28,110 nucleotides of DNA, taken from the NCBI GenBank assembly GCA_902470695.1, contig CABRHH010000033.1, positions 1 through 28,110 of the forward strand, in the 5' to 3' direction. This stretch comes from an uncultured Collinsella sp. Lineage in GTDB: Bacteria; Actinomycetota; Coriobacteriia; Coriobacteriales; Coriobacteriaceae. Of the stretch, positions 14,501-23,200 are shown piece after piece (position 1 is the first letter of the stretch; each line of letters starts with the position of its first letter). The position numbers and the translations under genes were made by a program. Below the pieces are notes generated by a model that was not told the origin of the DNA, did not search any database, and saw only the letters and a program-made list of their open reading frames with translations.

Positions 14501-16843
14501 GAAGGGAACCATCCAGGTGAGGTAGAGGTTCCTGTGGGTCGTCTCGTCCTTGCCGGCGCCCTCGTAGATCTGGTAGCTGTACTGGCCGCCTTGACTACTC
14601 TTCTTGGTGAACTTCTTGTGGCCCAGGGACTTCTGCTCGCCGGACTTGGTGGTGAGCACCAGCTCGACCTCGGGCGCGTCGGTGTACACAACGACCGGCA
14701 CTTCCTTTTTGCTGCCGCTCTTGTACACCACGTTCTCGTTCCACGCGGGCAGCACGTGCAGCGTGTGCGTGGCCTCGTTCCACTGGCTCTGGTAGAAGTA
14801 GTAGCTGTCCTTGGGCAGACCGGCCGTATCGATGATGCCGAAGTAGGAGTTCTTGGACGACGGCCACGGACCCTGCTTGCCCGCGGCTGTGCCGTTCCAC
14901 GGCGTGGGCTCGCCCAGGTAGTCGAAGCCGGTCCACACGTACTCGCCGGCCACGAAATCGCGGGTGATCGTGTCGTACCAGGCCTGCGAGGCGGTGTGCC
15001 CCCAGCCTACGCGCGAACGGTCGTAGGAGGTCAGCTGCTGGGTCGAGTCATCCTTGAGGTATGTATCGCCCGTGCTGCCGAGCACGTTGTAGATGCCGCG
15101 GCTGTTCACGGCCGAGGCGGTCTCGGAGCCGTAGATCATCCAGGTCGGGTTGTTGCGATGCACCTGGTCGTAGCGGTTGCCGTCCATGTAGTTGAAGCCC
15201 ACCATGCCGTTCGCGTCGGCAATGCCCTGCGGGTTCAGCTCGGTGCTTCCGCCCTTATGCTTGTTGTCGCCGGTCGTAACGGGGCGCGTGGTGTCGAGCG
15301 CCTGCACCCAGCCGATCAGGTTCTTCTGCACGGTCTTGAAGTTCCTGATGCCGCTGGTACCCTCGTTCATCTCGTTGCCGAGCGACCACATGATCACCGA
15401 CGGGGCGTTGATGTCGCGCATCACGCTCTGCTCGAGGTCGAACTGCGCCCAGGTCTTGTTGGACACGCTGCCCACCAGGCCCGACTCGCCCATCTCCTTG
15501 TTGAAGAAGCGCGCATAGTCCTTGTTGTTGAGGTTCTTGGGCGCCGTCCAGCCGTCGAACATCTCCTCGTTCACCAGCATGCCCTGCTCGTTGCAGATCT
15601 CGATCAGCTCGCGGGCCGGGGTGTTGTGCGAGGTGCGGATGGAGTTGCAGCCCATCTCCTTCAAGATCCTCACCTGGCGCTCCAGCGCGGCACGGGTGGA
15701 CACCGAGCCCAGCGCGCCCTGGTCGTGATGCAGGCAGACGCCCTTGATCTTCACAGGCTCGCCGTTGAGGGCAAAGCCCTTGTTCGCGTCGTTGGTGAAG
15801 TAGCGGAAGCCGAACTCAACCTCGTAGGTGTCGACGGTTTTCCCGTCGACGACGACCTCGGTGCGCACCGTGTAGAGGTTCGGGTCATCCAGGCCCCACA
15901 GCTTCGGGTTCGCTGCGACAAGCTCGGAGTCGATCTTCTTGGAGGCACCGGGCTCGATCGAGGCGGCCTGCGTGGTCACCGAGCCGATTGCGGCATCCGC
16001 CGAGCCGCCGCGCGGGAAGACGGTCTGCTTGAGGACCACCGAGGCGGCCGCCTTGCCGTCGTTTTGCACCGTGGTGGCGATTGCGGTCTTCACGTTGGAC
16101 GCGGTCTGCGCGGACAGCTCCGGCGTGGTGACGACCATGCCGTCGCGGGCCACGTGCACCGGATCGGTCACGATGAGGTCCACGTCGCGCCCGATGCCCG
16201 AGCCCGAATACCAGCGGCTCGAGGGGGTCTCGTGGTTCACCTTGACGGCCACGACGTTCTGCTCGCCCACCTTCACCTGGTCGGTGATGTCGATGGCGAA
16301 CGGCGTGTAGCCATAGGGGTGCGTGCCCACCCGCTTGCCGTTCACGTAGACGGTCGCGTCCATGTAGACGCCGTCGAAGCTGATGGTCATGCGCTTGCCG
16401 GAAAGCTCGGAGCCCACCTGGAACGCCTTGCGGTACCAGCCGATGCCGCCGAGCTTATAGGCGCTTTCCGCCTCGCCCGACGTCGTGTAGTCCTGGTCGA
16501 TGCTGTAGTCGTGCGGAACGTCCACCTGCTCCCAGGACGAATCGTCGAATGCGGGGTCTTCGGCGCCCGACGCGTCACCGAGGTAGAACTTCCAGTTCTT
16601 GTTGAAGCTCTGGGTGCGCGTCGCAGGGTCTGCAATTGAGTTTACGTAAACAACTTCGGGTGCAGAACTCATCTGCGTGGACGATTGCGAGCGCACCGTG
16701 GGCGATGCGTCCTGCTGCGCCCACGCCGTCGCGGTCGGTCCCGCGAGTACGAGCGCGCCGAGGGCGGCCGCCAGCAGCCCCCGCCGCAGGGGATGCTGCG
16801 TGCGCAGGCCTCGCGGCGTTCTGCTGTTGAGTGCCAATACCAT
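11528..16843 (-). CDS. Secreted, LPxTG-anchored GH2 beta-galactosidase
   Basis: This large surface enzyme probably removes terminal beta-galactose from host or dietary glycans. It has a signal peptide (about 1-42, hydrophobic core GLLAAALGALVLAG), then GH2 sugar-binding (about 55-240), Ig-like (240-370) and TIM-barrel (370-660) domains. E491 in GNEMNE is the likely acid/base and E574 in YGSETAS the likely nucleophile. Next come a DUF4982-like domain (690-800), a GH2 C-terminal Ig-like domain (820-930) and two Big_4-like domains (938-1095). Two F5/8-type-C/CBM32-like modules lie at about 1095-1270 and 1358-1504, then Ig-like domains, a Gly/Gln-rich wall-spanning linker, LPATG at 1739-1743, a membrane segment and RRRRR. 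The architecture resembles pneumococcal BgaA. I chose the ATG at 16843 (GGAGGAG 4 nt upstream), giving 1771 residues. No sortase or sugar transporter is nearby. Confidence 0.92.
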   Translation of the reverse strand: MVLALNSRTPRGLRTQHPLRRGLLAAALGALVLAGPTATAWAQQDASPTVRSQSSTQMSSAPEVVYVNSIADPATRTQSFNKNWKFYLGDASGAEDPAFDDSSWEQVDVPHDYSIDQDYTTSGEAESAYKLGGIGWYRKAFQVGSELSGKRMTISFDGVYMDATVYVNGKRVGTHPYGYTPFAIDITDQVKVGEQNVVAVKVNHETPSSRWYSGSGIGRDVDLIVTDPVHVARDGMVVTTPELSAQTASNVKTAIATTVQNDGKAAASVVLKQTVFPRGGSADAAIGSVTTQAASIEPGASKKIDSELVAANPKLWGLDDPNLYTVRTEVVVDGKTVDTYEVEFGFRYFTNDANKGFALNGEPVKIKGVCLHHDQGALGSVSTRAALERQVRILKEMGCNSIRTSHNTPARELIEICNEQGMLVNEEMFDGWTAPKNLNNKDYARFFNKEMGESGLVGSVSNKTWAQFDLEQSVMRDINAPSVIMWSLGNEMNEGTSGIRNFKTVQKNLIGWVQALDTTRPVTTGDNKHKGGSTELNPQGIADANGMVGFNYMDGNRYDQVHRNNPTWMIYGSETASAVNSRGIYNVLGSTGDTYLKDDSTQQLTSYDRSRVGWGHTASQAWYDTITRDFVAGEYVWTGFDYLGEPTPWNGTAAGKQGPWPSSKNSYFGIIDTAGLPKDSYYFYQSQWNEATHTLHVLPAWNENVVYKSGSKKEVPVVVYTDAPEVELVLTTKSGEQKSLGHKKFTKKSSQGGQYSYQIYEGAGKDETTHRNLYLTWMVPFEEGTITAKAYDEQGRPIDTSNADEWDGRQSVTTTGKAAKLTAAADRSQIVADGTDLSYVTIDVRDQDGNIVPDAANKVTVQVEGGTLAGMDNGSSPDHQSFRDNNRKAFSGQLVAIVRSGKDAGPITVTATADGLQAATVTIQATAAPDSGHGQGKTVDSLVYSRYQYVKKGSELALPQSIIVRYTDGTQEEKPVAWGAVPEGALSQNGTFTLDGTVDGVPVTMNVTVLEDVAALLNYSTTVQRGAQTVALPASRPAVLADGTIINASFPVTWETLKDGAFDEVGTVKVAGTANVFGKDVKVEASVRVQAEQVAIGANIAPDALTLTQDVPQASQSDTLEAIRDGKTAHDPNPNGGANKSCWTNWQYSQQGHNAAAITFEYATQQRLGQVKIDFFQDTASARWPKAGTTVLEVSEDGKAWTKVATTEKIGAEHERVKTYTYEFAPVTATFVRIRVTNADVQLGGSMKPCTGITEVQLLKAEGSYTTNSAAELDALTVNGVELSDAILASGMYSTRAIVAEVEAVGAGNAAVTVLPAHEGAIKILLESEDHAKRGAFTIQLGADADDAYDFAADDDSRDYPVEKMTKNTAGSEQLTQSPEPVRLAFDKNPNTKYHSAWAGGPQEDMWVKMELPEEATIDALRYLPRQDSSVNGVATGYEVEYSADGQTWKTAAKGSWENNKEWKVAQFAEPVRAKFFRLKATETQSDSGAVFFSAAEIRLRQARETVNIADKDAVSVTVPGKVQVGRVDEQHPVDALALDEVLTHGDKTLAYGVDYLMTFANATAPGEATVTIEGIGQYSGTVERTFTIELKPELAGIAVKEGTPAKKVYKAGEVFDPSGLVLVATMTDDSTREIAYTADNADAFTFDPAVGTELPAGQVVEVTVGYEGKQAAFTVSVAAAPGGDDQGQGGQPGGDQDGSGQGQKPGGDNGAGSNQGGTQDQGNGGSGAGSGKGSGSGLPATGDAAAIATAAASLVGVGALAVGGFRRRRR

Positions 16844-17420
16844 GTGTCTCCTCCCCGCCCGGTGCAGCGAGCAACCCGGGCACTTGAGATGCAGCTGGAC
16901 AGAAGTGCCAGTCATACAGGCTCAGGGTATCGCGTGGATGTGCGCGCACCAGGGGCTATCGGCGAACGGACGGTTTTATCCCGTGAACGTACTCAGTTCT
17001 TAAACAAACGGTGGAGGGAAGGCACGGACGGGCGCGAGCCAGCAAGAGCCGGAAGATGGACGCGGGCGAATGCGAACCAACGCGAGCCGGGCATGCATAT
17101 ATATGCGCGCCCATACATGCGCACTGCCGCCCGATGCACACAGACGGCCATGTGCGTACGGACGCCCAGCGCAGGGCTGGCCAACACACGGCGCGCCCGG
17201 TAGCGAATCCCGCGCCTTCATACATGGCTCCCCAAAACGCTTGCAAAAAGACGCTTGCCTTGAAGCCAACTCCAAGTCCTAGCATGAATGGCGACGCGCG
17301 GGAGAGGTGCACCGGACCGCGCGCACAGCACACCCATCCAGTACGAACCGCATGACCGAACCTGTGGTCGCCCCGCGTGCGCGCAAGCTCGATACCGGTT
17401 CCCTACACAAGGAGCGTTTC
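16844..17420. other. Divergent intergenic region, beta-galactosidase / flavodoxin
   Basis: This 577-bp region separates two divergent genes. It has several overlapping open frames of 60-120 codons on both strands, none with a good ribosome site or recognisable product. For the minus strand, a weak pair TTTAAG, 18 bp, GATAAA around 16976-17006 is the only promoter-like pattern I noted. A short palindrome GCATATATATGC occurs near 17094-17106. Regulation of either gene cannot be read from this. Confidence 0.4.
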
Positions 17421-17924
17421 ATGAAGAAGATGCTGATCGCCTACTACACCTATTCCCACGGCAACACCGCCTGGGTGGCCGAGCGCCTCCAGGAAGCCAC
17501 CGGCGCGGACCTGGTGCAGATCGAGACCGTCGAGCCCTACCCCGACGAGTACAACGACACGGTCGACCAGGCCAAGCGCGAGATCGAGACCGGATACCTG
17601 CCGGCTATCGAAGCCGTGCGCGCAAACCCGGACGACTACGACGTCGTCGCCATTGGCACGCCCACCTGGTGGTACACCATGGCGCCGGCCGTGCGCGCCT
17701 TCATCGAGCAGCATGCCTGGACGGGCAAGACCGTCATCCCCTTCGCCACCGACGCCGGCTGGATGGGCACGGTCCTGGACGATATCGCCGACGCCTGCGC
17801 CGGTGCCGAGGCGGCAGCACCCTTCGAGGTGCGCTTCGACACGGGCGGCGGCGATACGCTCGTCACCGGCGAGCATGAGGTCGACGCCTGGTGCGGGGCG
17901 GTGAGCCGCCTGCTGCAGGCCTAG
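17421..17924 (+). CDS. Flavodoxin-family protein
   Basis: This small FMN-binding electron carrier or quinone-reductase-like protein has 167 residues. The FMN phosphate loop TYSHGNT lies at 10-16, directly after the first beta strand (MLIAYY), which is the typical flavodoxin position. GTPTWWYTMAPAVRAFI in the middle matches the aromatic FMN-stacking loop of the flavodoxin_4 type. The frame extends upstream to 17307, but AAGGAG 8 nt before the ATG at 17421 and the position of the first strand decide the start. It lies 143 bp before gpmA in the same direction; there is no clear terminator between them, but also no reason to link their functions. The redox partner is unknown. Confidence 0.9.
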   Translation: MKKMLIAYYTYSHGNTAWVAERLQEATGADLVQIETVEPYPDEYNDTVDQAKREIETGYLPAIEAVRANPDDYDVVAIGTPTWWYTMAPAVRAFIEQHAWTGKTVIPFATDAGWMGTVLDDIADACAGAEAAAPFEVRFDTGGGDTLVTGEHEVDAWCGAVSRLLQA

Positions 17925-18032
17925 GCATTCGGCGCCAGCAGGCTGATCCCACTCGCCGGCTACCTCGAAAAGGAGTTCTGATCCCGTCCGCGTGCCCCGT
18001 TGCAACCCACGGTCCCAAGGCGTACCATGGCC

Positions 18033-18054
18033 GTAGTTAACCATAGTGAACTAC
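18033..18054 (+). promoter_or_regulatory. Inverted repeat just upstream of gpmA ribosome site
   Basis: GTAGTT (18033-18038) and AACTAC (18049-18054) form a perfect 6-bp inverted repeat with a 10-bp centre. It ends 2 bp before the gpmA Shine-Dalgarno AGGAGG (18057-18062). It may be an operator half-site pair or an RNA hairpin affecting translation start. Confidence 0.4.
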
Positions 18055-18067
18055 TTAGGAGGACCAT

Positions 18068-18826
18068 ATGGCGCAAGACACCATGCAGCTCGTGCTGATC
18101 AGGCACGGCGAAAGCGAATGGAACAAGCTCAACCTCTTCACCGGCTGGACCGACGTCGACCTCACCGACACCGGGCGCGCCGAGGCCGCAGCCGGCGGCC
18201 AGGCGCTCGCCGCCGAGGGCTTCGACTTCGATGTGTGCTACACCTCGCAGCTCAAGCGCGCTATCTACACGCTCAACATCGTGTTGGAGCAGATGGACCG
18301 CGAGTGGCTGCCCGTCCACAAAAGCTGGAAGCTCAACGAGCGCCACTACGGCGCGCTGCAAGGCCTCAACAAGGCCGATGCCGCGCGCGAGCACGGCGAT
18401 GAGCAGGTGAAGATCTGGCGCCGCAGCTTCGACGTGCAGCCGCCCGCACTCGAGCCCGGCGACGAGCGCGACCCGCACGCCCAGGCGATGTACCGCGACA
18501 TCCCCGCGGACATGCTCCCCTACACCGAGTGCCTGAAGGATTGCATCGCCCGCACCTGGCCGTACTTCGAGGAGACGATTCTGCCGCAGATGCACGCCGG
18601 AAAACGCGTGCTCATCGCCGCGCATGGCAACTCGCTGCGTGCGCTCGTCATGAAGCTCGAGCGCCTGACCCCCGCCGAGATCCTCGAGGTCAACATCCCC
18701 ACGGGCGTGCCGCTGGTCTACACCTTCGACGCGGACCTCAACGTGGTCGACAAGCGCTACATCGGCGACGCGGATACCATCGCCGCCAAGATCGACGCGG
18801 TGGCGAACCAGGGCAAGGCGAAGTAG
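18068..18826 (+). CDS. gpmA: 2,3-bisphosphoglycerate-dependent phosphoglycerate mutase
   Basis: This glycolytic enzyme interconverts 3- and 2-phosphoglycerate through a phosphohistidine. The 252-residue product, of normal length, starts with the signature LIRHGESEWN, where H13 is the phosphorylated histidine. The acid E91 is in NERHYG and the second catalytic histidine, H186, in AHGNSLRA. R64 in QLKRA and the GALQGLNKA segment also fit the dPGM family. The ATG is 5 nt after AGGAGG. A strong terminator follows at 18925, so the gene is transcribed alone or with the flavodoxin. Confidence 0.97.
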   Translation: MAQDTMQLVLIRHGESEWNKLNLFTGWTDVDLTDTGRAEAAAGGQALAAEGFDFDVCYTSQLKRAIYTLNIVLEQMDREWLPVHKSWKLNERHYGALQGLNKADAAREHGDEQVKIWRRSFDVQPPALEPGDERDPHAQAMYRDIPADMLPYTECLKDCIARTWPYFEETILPQMHAGKRVLIAAHGNSLRALVMKLERLTPAEILEVNIPTGVPLVYTFDADLNVVDKRYIGDADTIAAKIDAVANQGKAK

Positions 18827-18924
18827 CCGCAAAGGTGCTCGCGCCGGCACTGAACATGGCTGGCGCCTCGCCTCGAAGCGGTTGCGCCCGTATCCCCACG
18901 CGCCGGACACCCCGCCGTCCATGC

Positions 18925-18971
18925 AGACGCCGCAGGATCGGACAGCAGTCCGGACCTGCGGCGTCTTTTTT
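18925..18971 (+). terminator. Intrinsic terminator of gpmA
   Basis: A 12-bp perfect stem (18925-18936 with 18955-18966) has an inner helix CGGAC-GTCCG and is followed by TTTTTT (18966-18971). It lies between convergent gpmA and the DAHP synthase gene and is oriented for gpmA. A second short inverted repeat (19022-19036) lies just after the DAHP synthase stop but lacks a T-run. Confidence 0.92.
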
Positions 18972-19052
18972 CGCTCAGCGCGTGGCGGGCGGCGGGCGGA
19001 GCCGAGGCGCCCCAGGCACCCCAGCCCGCCGGGCTGCACGGCGCGCGTTGCC

Positions 19053-20084
19053 CTACAGGCGCTCGGCGAGCTCCAGTACCAGCTGCTCGGTCTTTTCCCA
19101 CCCGATGCACGGATCGGTGATCGACTTGCCGAACACCCCGCCGTCCACGGGCTGGCTGCCGTCCTCCAGGTAGCTCTCCACCATGAAGCCGCGCACCAAC
19201 GCGCCGATCGCCTCGCTGCGACGACAGGAATCGAGCACCTCCTTGACGATGCGCAGCTGCTCGAAGGGACGCTTGCCGGAGTTGTCGTGGTTACAATCCA
19301 CCACCACGGCCGGGTTGGCGTAACCCGCCTCGACCGTGTAGCGCTCGGCCAGCCGCTCGAGGTGTTCGTAGTGGTAGTTGGGGTAGGTCCGGCCGTCGAG
19401 GCCGATGTAGCCGCGCAGCACCGCATGCGCCAGCGGGTTGCCGGCGGTCTCAACCTCCCAGTTGCGGTAGATGAAGCCCTGCTCGGCCTGGGCGGCGAAG
19501 ATGGAGTTGAGCATCACGCTCGTGGAGCCTGCGGTGGGGTTCTTCATGCCCACCGGCACCGAGATGCCCGAGGCCACCAGGCGGTGCTCTTGGTTCTCCA
19601 CCGAGCGGGCGCCCACCGCCACATAGGACAGCAGGTCCACCAGGTACTGGTAGTTGCCCGGGTAGAGCATCTCGTCGGCGGTGAAGAATCCCGTTTCCTC
19701 GATCACGCGCAGATGCATGCGGCGGATGGCCTTGACGCCCTCGAGCAGGTCGTCGCCGGCATTCGGGTCGGGGTTGTGCAGCAGGCCCTTGTAGCCGGTG
19801 CCCTTGGTGCGCGGCTTGTTGGTGTAGACGCGCGGGATGATGACGAGGCGGTCGCGCACGCGCTCGGCAAGGCCCGCGAGGCGGTCCATGTAGGCGAGCA
19901 CGGAGTCCTCGCGGTCGGCCGAGCACGGGCCGATGACGAGCACACGGCGGGAGTCGGCGCCGGCAAAGATCGCCGCAACCTCGGCATCGAAAGCGTGCTT
20001 GGCGCGGGCAAGGTCGTCGGAGAGTGGCATCTGCTCGCGGATGTCCTTCGGAATGGGTAGCAGGCGCTTGAATTGCATCGACAT
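19053..20084 (-). CDS. aroG: 3-deoxy-7-phosphoheptulonate (DAHP) synthase, class I AroFGH type
   Basis: The enzyme condenses phosphoenolpyruvate with erythrose 4-phosphate, the first step of the shikimate pathway to aromatic amino acids. The 343-residue length is close to the E. coli isozymes (about 350). Diagnostic segments are GPCSA at 52-56, PRVYTNKPRTKGTGYKG around 84-100, MKNPTAGS and DCNHDNSGKRP. The gene symbol is given at family level: which of F, G or H it matches in feedback inhibition cannot be told here. The ATG at 20084 follows AAGGAG; an in-frame ATG at 20132 lacks a good site. A leader hairpin lies upstream. The ABC transporter gene is 142 bp upstream on the same strand. Confidence 0.95.
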   Translation of the reverse strand: MSMQFKRLLPIPKDIREQMPLSDDLARAKHAFDAEVAAIFAGADSRRVLVIGPCSADREDSVLAYMDRLAGLAERVRDRLVIIPRVYTNKPRTKGTGYKGLLHNPDPNAGDDLLEGVKAIRRMHLRVIEETGFFTADEMLYPGNYQYLVDLLSYVAVGARSVENQEHRLVASGISVPVGMKNPTAGSTSVMLNSIFAAQAEQGFIYRNWEVETAGNPLAHAVLRGYIGLDGRTYPNYHYEHLERLAERYTVEAGYANPAVVVDCNHDNSGKRPFEQLRIVKEVLDSCRRSEAIGALVRGFMVESYLEDGSQPVDGGVFGKSITDPCIGWEKTEQLVLELAERL

Positions 20085-20117
20085 AGGCGGCTCTCCTTGC
20101 GGGTCTCGGTAACCGTA

Positions 20118-20151
20118 CGGGTTTCGGTGCACACGGCACCTGTGGAACCCG
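20118..20151 (-). promoter_or_regulatory. Nested hairpin in the DAHP synthase leader
   Basis: CGGGTT (20118-20123) pairs with AACCCG (20146-20151), and inside it GGTGC (20126-20130) pairs with GCACC (20136-20140), leaving small internal bulges and a 5-nt loop. It lies about 34 nt before the start codon. No T-run follows and no aromatic-codon leader peptide or T-box specifier is evident, so it is not a classical attenuator. Confidence 0.4.
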
Positions 20152-20226
20152 ATTGTCCCCGAGCACGCGCCGCGCCGGGCAGACGAGCCGCCGCATGCGA
20201 CAAGATTTAACAGGGCGCGGCTCCCC

Positions 20227-23200
20227 CTACTCGCTGCGCAGCGCCTCCACCGGGTCGCGACGCGCGGCCGAACGCGACGGGATCAGGCCTGCCACCACCG
20301 TGAGCAGCACCGATATGCCGATCAGCACCACCGCGGCCACCGGCGACAGCTGCATCACGTCCTCCACCTGATGCTCCGCGAGCGCCCAGGCGTTCACCGG
20401 CACGGACACCAGCACGACCACCGCGATCGCCAGCACGCCGGCGATAAGCCCCTCGATGAACGTCTCGGCGTTAAACACATTCGCCACGTTACGCTTGCTC
20501 GCACCCATCGCGCGCAGGATGCCGATCTCCTTTTTGCGCTCCAGCACGCTGATGTAGGTAATGATGCCGATCATGATGGAGCTCACCACCAGCGAGATGC
20601 TCACGAACGCGATCAACACGAGCGAGATCATGTTCACGATGCTCGTCACGCTGCCCATGAGCACGCCCATGTAGTCGGTGTAGACGATGACCTTGTCTTC
20701 GGTGCCGGCGCTTCGCATCTCATCGTTGTAGCCGTCGATGGCGGCAAGCACGTCCTGCTTGGCCTCGAAATCGATCGGATAGATGCTCACGGCCTGCGGA
20801 TTCGCCTCGTCGGCATAGCCCAGCGTCGCCAGGTTGTTGTCGTAGGTCAGCTTGCTGGCGTTCGCGTAGCTCGTCATGAGCGACGTGAGGTCCTCGGCGT
20901 CCATGTTGAAGTGGATCGCGCGGGCGAACGCCGAGCCGTCCACGGTAAAGGCCGTCTGCATGTTGGCCGCCAGCTTCTGCGCGAGCTGCGGGCCTGCGGT
21001 TGCGGCCATCTGCTCGAGCGCGGAGGCGAGCGCCGTTTGCAGCTGGCTTGCCACCGCGGCGCCCACCCGATCGCCCGCCTGCTGCATGAGCTGCGTGAAC
21101 ACCGAGGTCATATAGGGTGCGAGCTGGTTGGACACGTAGGAGCGCACCGCTTGGCCGAGCCGGTCGGCAACCGGCTGGCCGGCGATCTGCACGATCTGGT
21201 CCATAAGCGCGCCCGCCTCGTCGGTGGCCGCATAGCGTTCGAATGCCTCGAGCAGCTTGGAGGCGAACTGCGGGTCATCGGGCGCAAGATCGCCGCCGTG
21301 CTCGGCCAGCCAGCCGATGAACCCCTGCACATAGGAGGCGGACAGCTCGCCCACCTGTTTGAGCTCGTCCTCGCCCAGAATCGGATCGCTGCCCAAATCA
21401 CCCAGGATGCTCGAGAGGTCGGGCGTGGGCACATCGGCGAGCAGGGAATCCATGTCGATGCCGCTCAGCGCGCCGGACAGGTCGAGATGCACCGACGACA
21501 GGTCCAACCCGCCCAGGTTGAAGCCGGAGAGGTCCAGGCCCGCGGCGAGCTTGCGCTCATCGATCGAGAAGGCTGAGCGAATCCCCGCCTCGTCCACCGT
21601 AAACAGGCTCGCCAGGTCAACGCCCTGCTTGGCCTCCTGCTGCAGGGCATCGAAGCGCTTGCCGGTGAACACGTCCACCTCGGGCGCGGCCAGCTGCTGC
21701 TGGACGATCTCGGACGAGGCCGCGCGCTGCATGAGCTCGGAGGTAAGCCCGCTCGTGTAGGCGATGCCCTGGGTGAGCGCCGCGGATTTCGCCGTGGCGC
21801 TGGGCTTCACCACGCCCACGATGTGCAGATCGAGGCCGGAGGCCACCTGCTGCTGCATGAACGCCTCGTCGGAGGCCATGTTCGTCCAGCCGCCGGTCTC
21901 TTCGTTCTTGCGGTAGGTGTCCGCCGGGCTCAGCACCTTGAAGCTCGTCCCCAGCGCGTCGGCGTAGGTGAAGTCGGCGTCTGCATCCGGCACCTCCACG
22001 TTGCCGGTCCCGTTCATCGTGGCGTCCACCATCCGCTCGAGCACCGCGGGGTCGAGCACGCCGATGCTGTAGAGGGTGTAGTCGCTCACCTTCCCGCTTT
22101 TCGACAGCACGAGCACGCACTCGTCCGGCGCCGTGGCCCAGCGGCCGGCCACCACGTCGTACTGTTCGTCCAGCAGCTCGGGGTCGTCGATCATCTCGTT
22201 GAAGGCCGACGAGCCCGTCATCATCGTGCCCGCCGTGGCCGCGCTCGACGCCCCACCCGACAGCGCGCTGCTCAGGGCGTTGGGCGAAAGCTCCTGCACG
22301 CCGGCAGAGGCATCGGCGCGAAAGACAAGTGGCGTGATGCCGTAGTCGTACTGGATGGCGCTCACATGGTCGCGGATGCCGTTGCCGCCCTTGTCCAAAA
22401 ACTGCTTGAAGCTCGTCATGTCGTTGGATTTCACGCTGGCGAACATGTCGGACACCATGGTGAAGACGCCGATCTTGTCGTTTTTGCCCGGCGTGGTCGA
22501 TGCGGTCGAGCCGGCGGAGGAGCCCGCATCCGCACCGGTGCCCGCGTCTGCAGAGCCATCCGACGATGTGCTCGCATCCGCTCCCTCGCCCGAGCCGTCG
22601 CCGGTCAGCATGCTCGTGAGGTCATAGCTCTGGCGGGCGATCGTGAGCGGGTAGCTCGACAGCGTGTCCTGCTCCACCTTGGCGATGTAGCTGTTCACGC
22701 CGTTGGAGAGCGCCAGGATCGCCGCGATGCCGATGATGCCGATCGAACCGGCGAAGGCCGTCATGATGGTGCGGCCCTTCTTGGTCATAAGGTTGTTGAA
22801 GGACAGCGACAGGGCCGTGAGGAAGCCCATCGAGGCCCGGCGGCCGGCGCGGTGCGAAGCGCGACGGGCCGCGCGGCCGTGGGCAGGGGCCGATGCGGCC
22901 GCAGCGCCATCCGTGGCCGGCAGCGCCGCGGGCCCCTCCGCAGCGACATCGGCGCCTCCCGACGAAGCGGGTCGAGCGAATCGATGCGCGGTACGCGCGG
23001 GTTCCGTCGTCGCGCCCGCCGCGCCTGTCGCAGCGCCGTCCGCAGCACTATTCGCACCGGGCACCTCCCCTGCCGCCGCAGGCACCGCCGGCGGATCCTG
23101 CGCGCGCACCGGCTGCGAATCGTCCACGATGCGACCGTCTTTGATGCGCACGATGCGCGTGGCGTACTCCTCGGCGAGCTGCGGGTTGTGGGTCACCATG

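Noticed and set aside
12209..16639. Plus-strand open frame of 1476 codons opposite the beta-galactosidase
   Set aside because: The beta-galactosidase on the minus strand has a full set of domains, signal peptide and anchor. The plus-strand translation shows only the composition of an antisense shadow.
16993..17355. Small genes in the region before the flavodoxin
   Set aside because: Several overlapping frames on both strands, none with a good ribosome site or recognisable product.
20085..20226. T-box or aromatic leader peptide before the DAHP synthase gene
   Set aside because: No T-box consensus sequence and no run of Trp, Phe or Tyr codons in a short leader frame.
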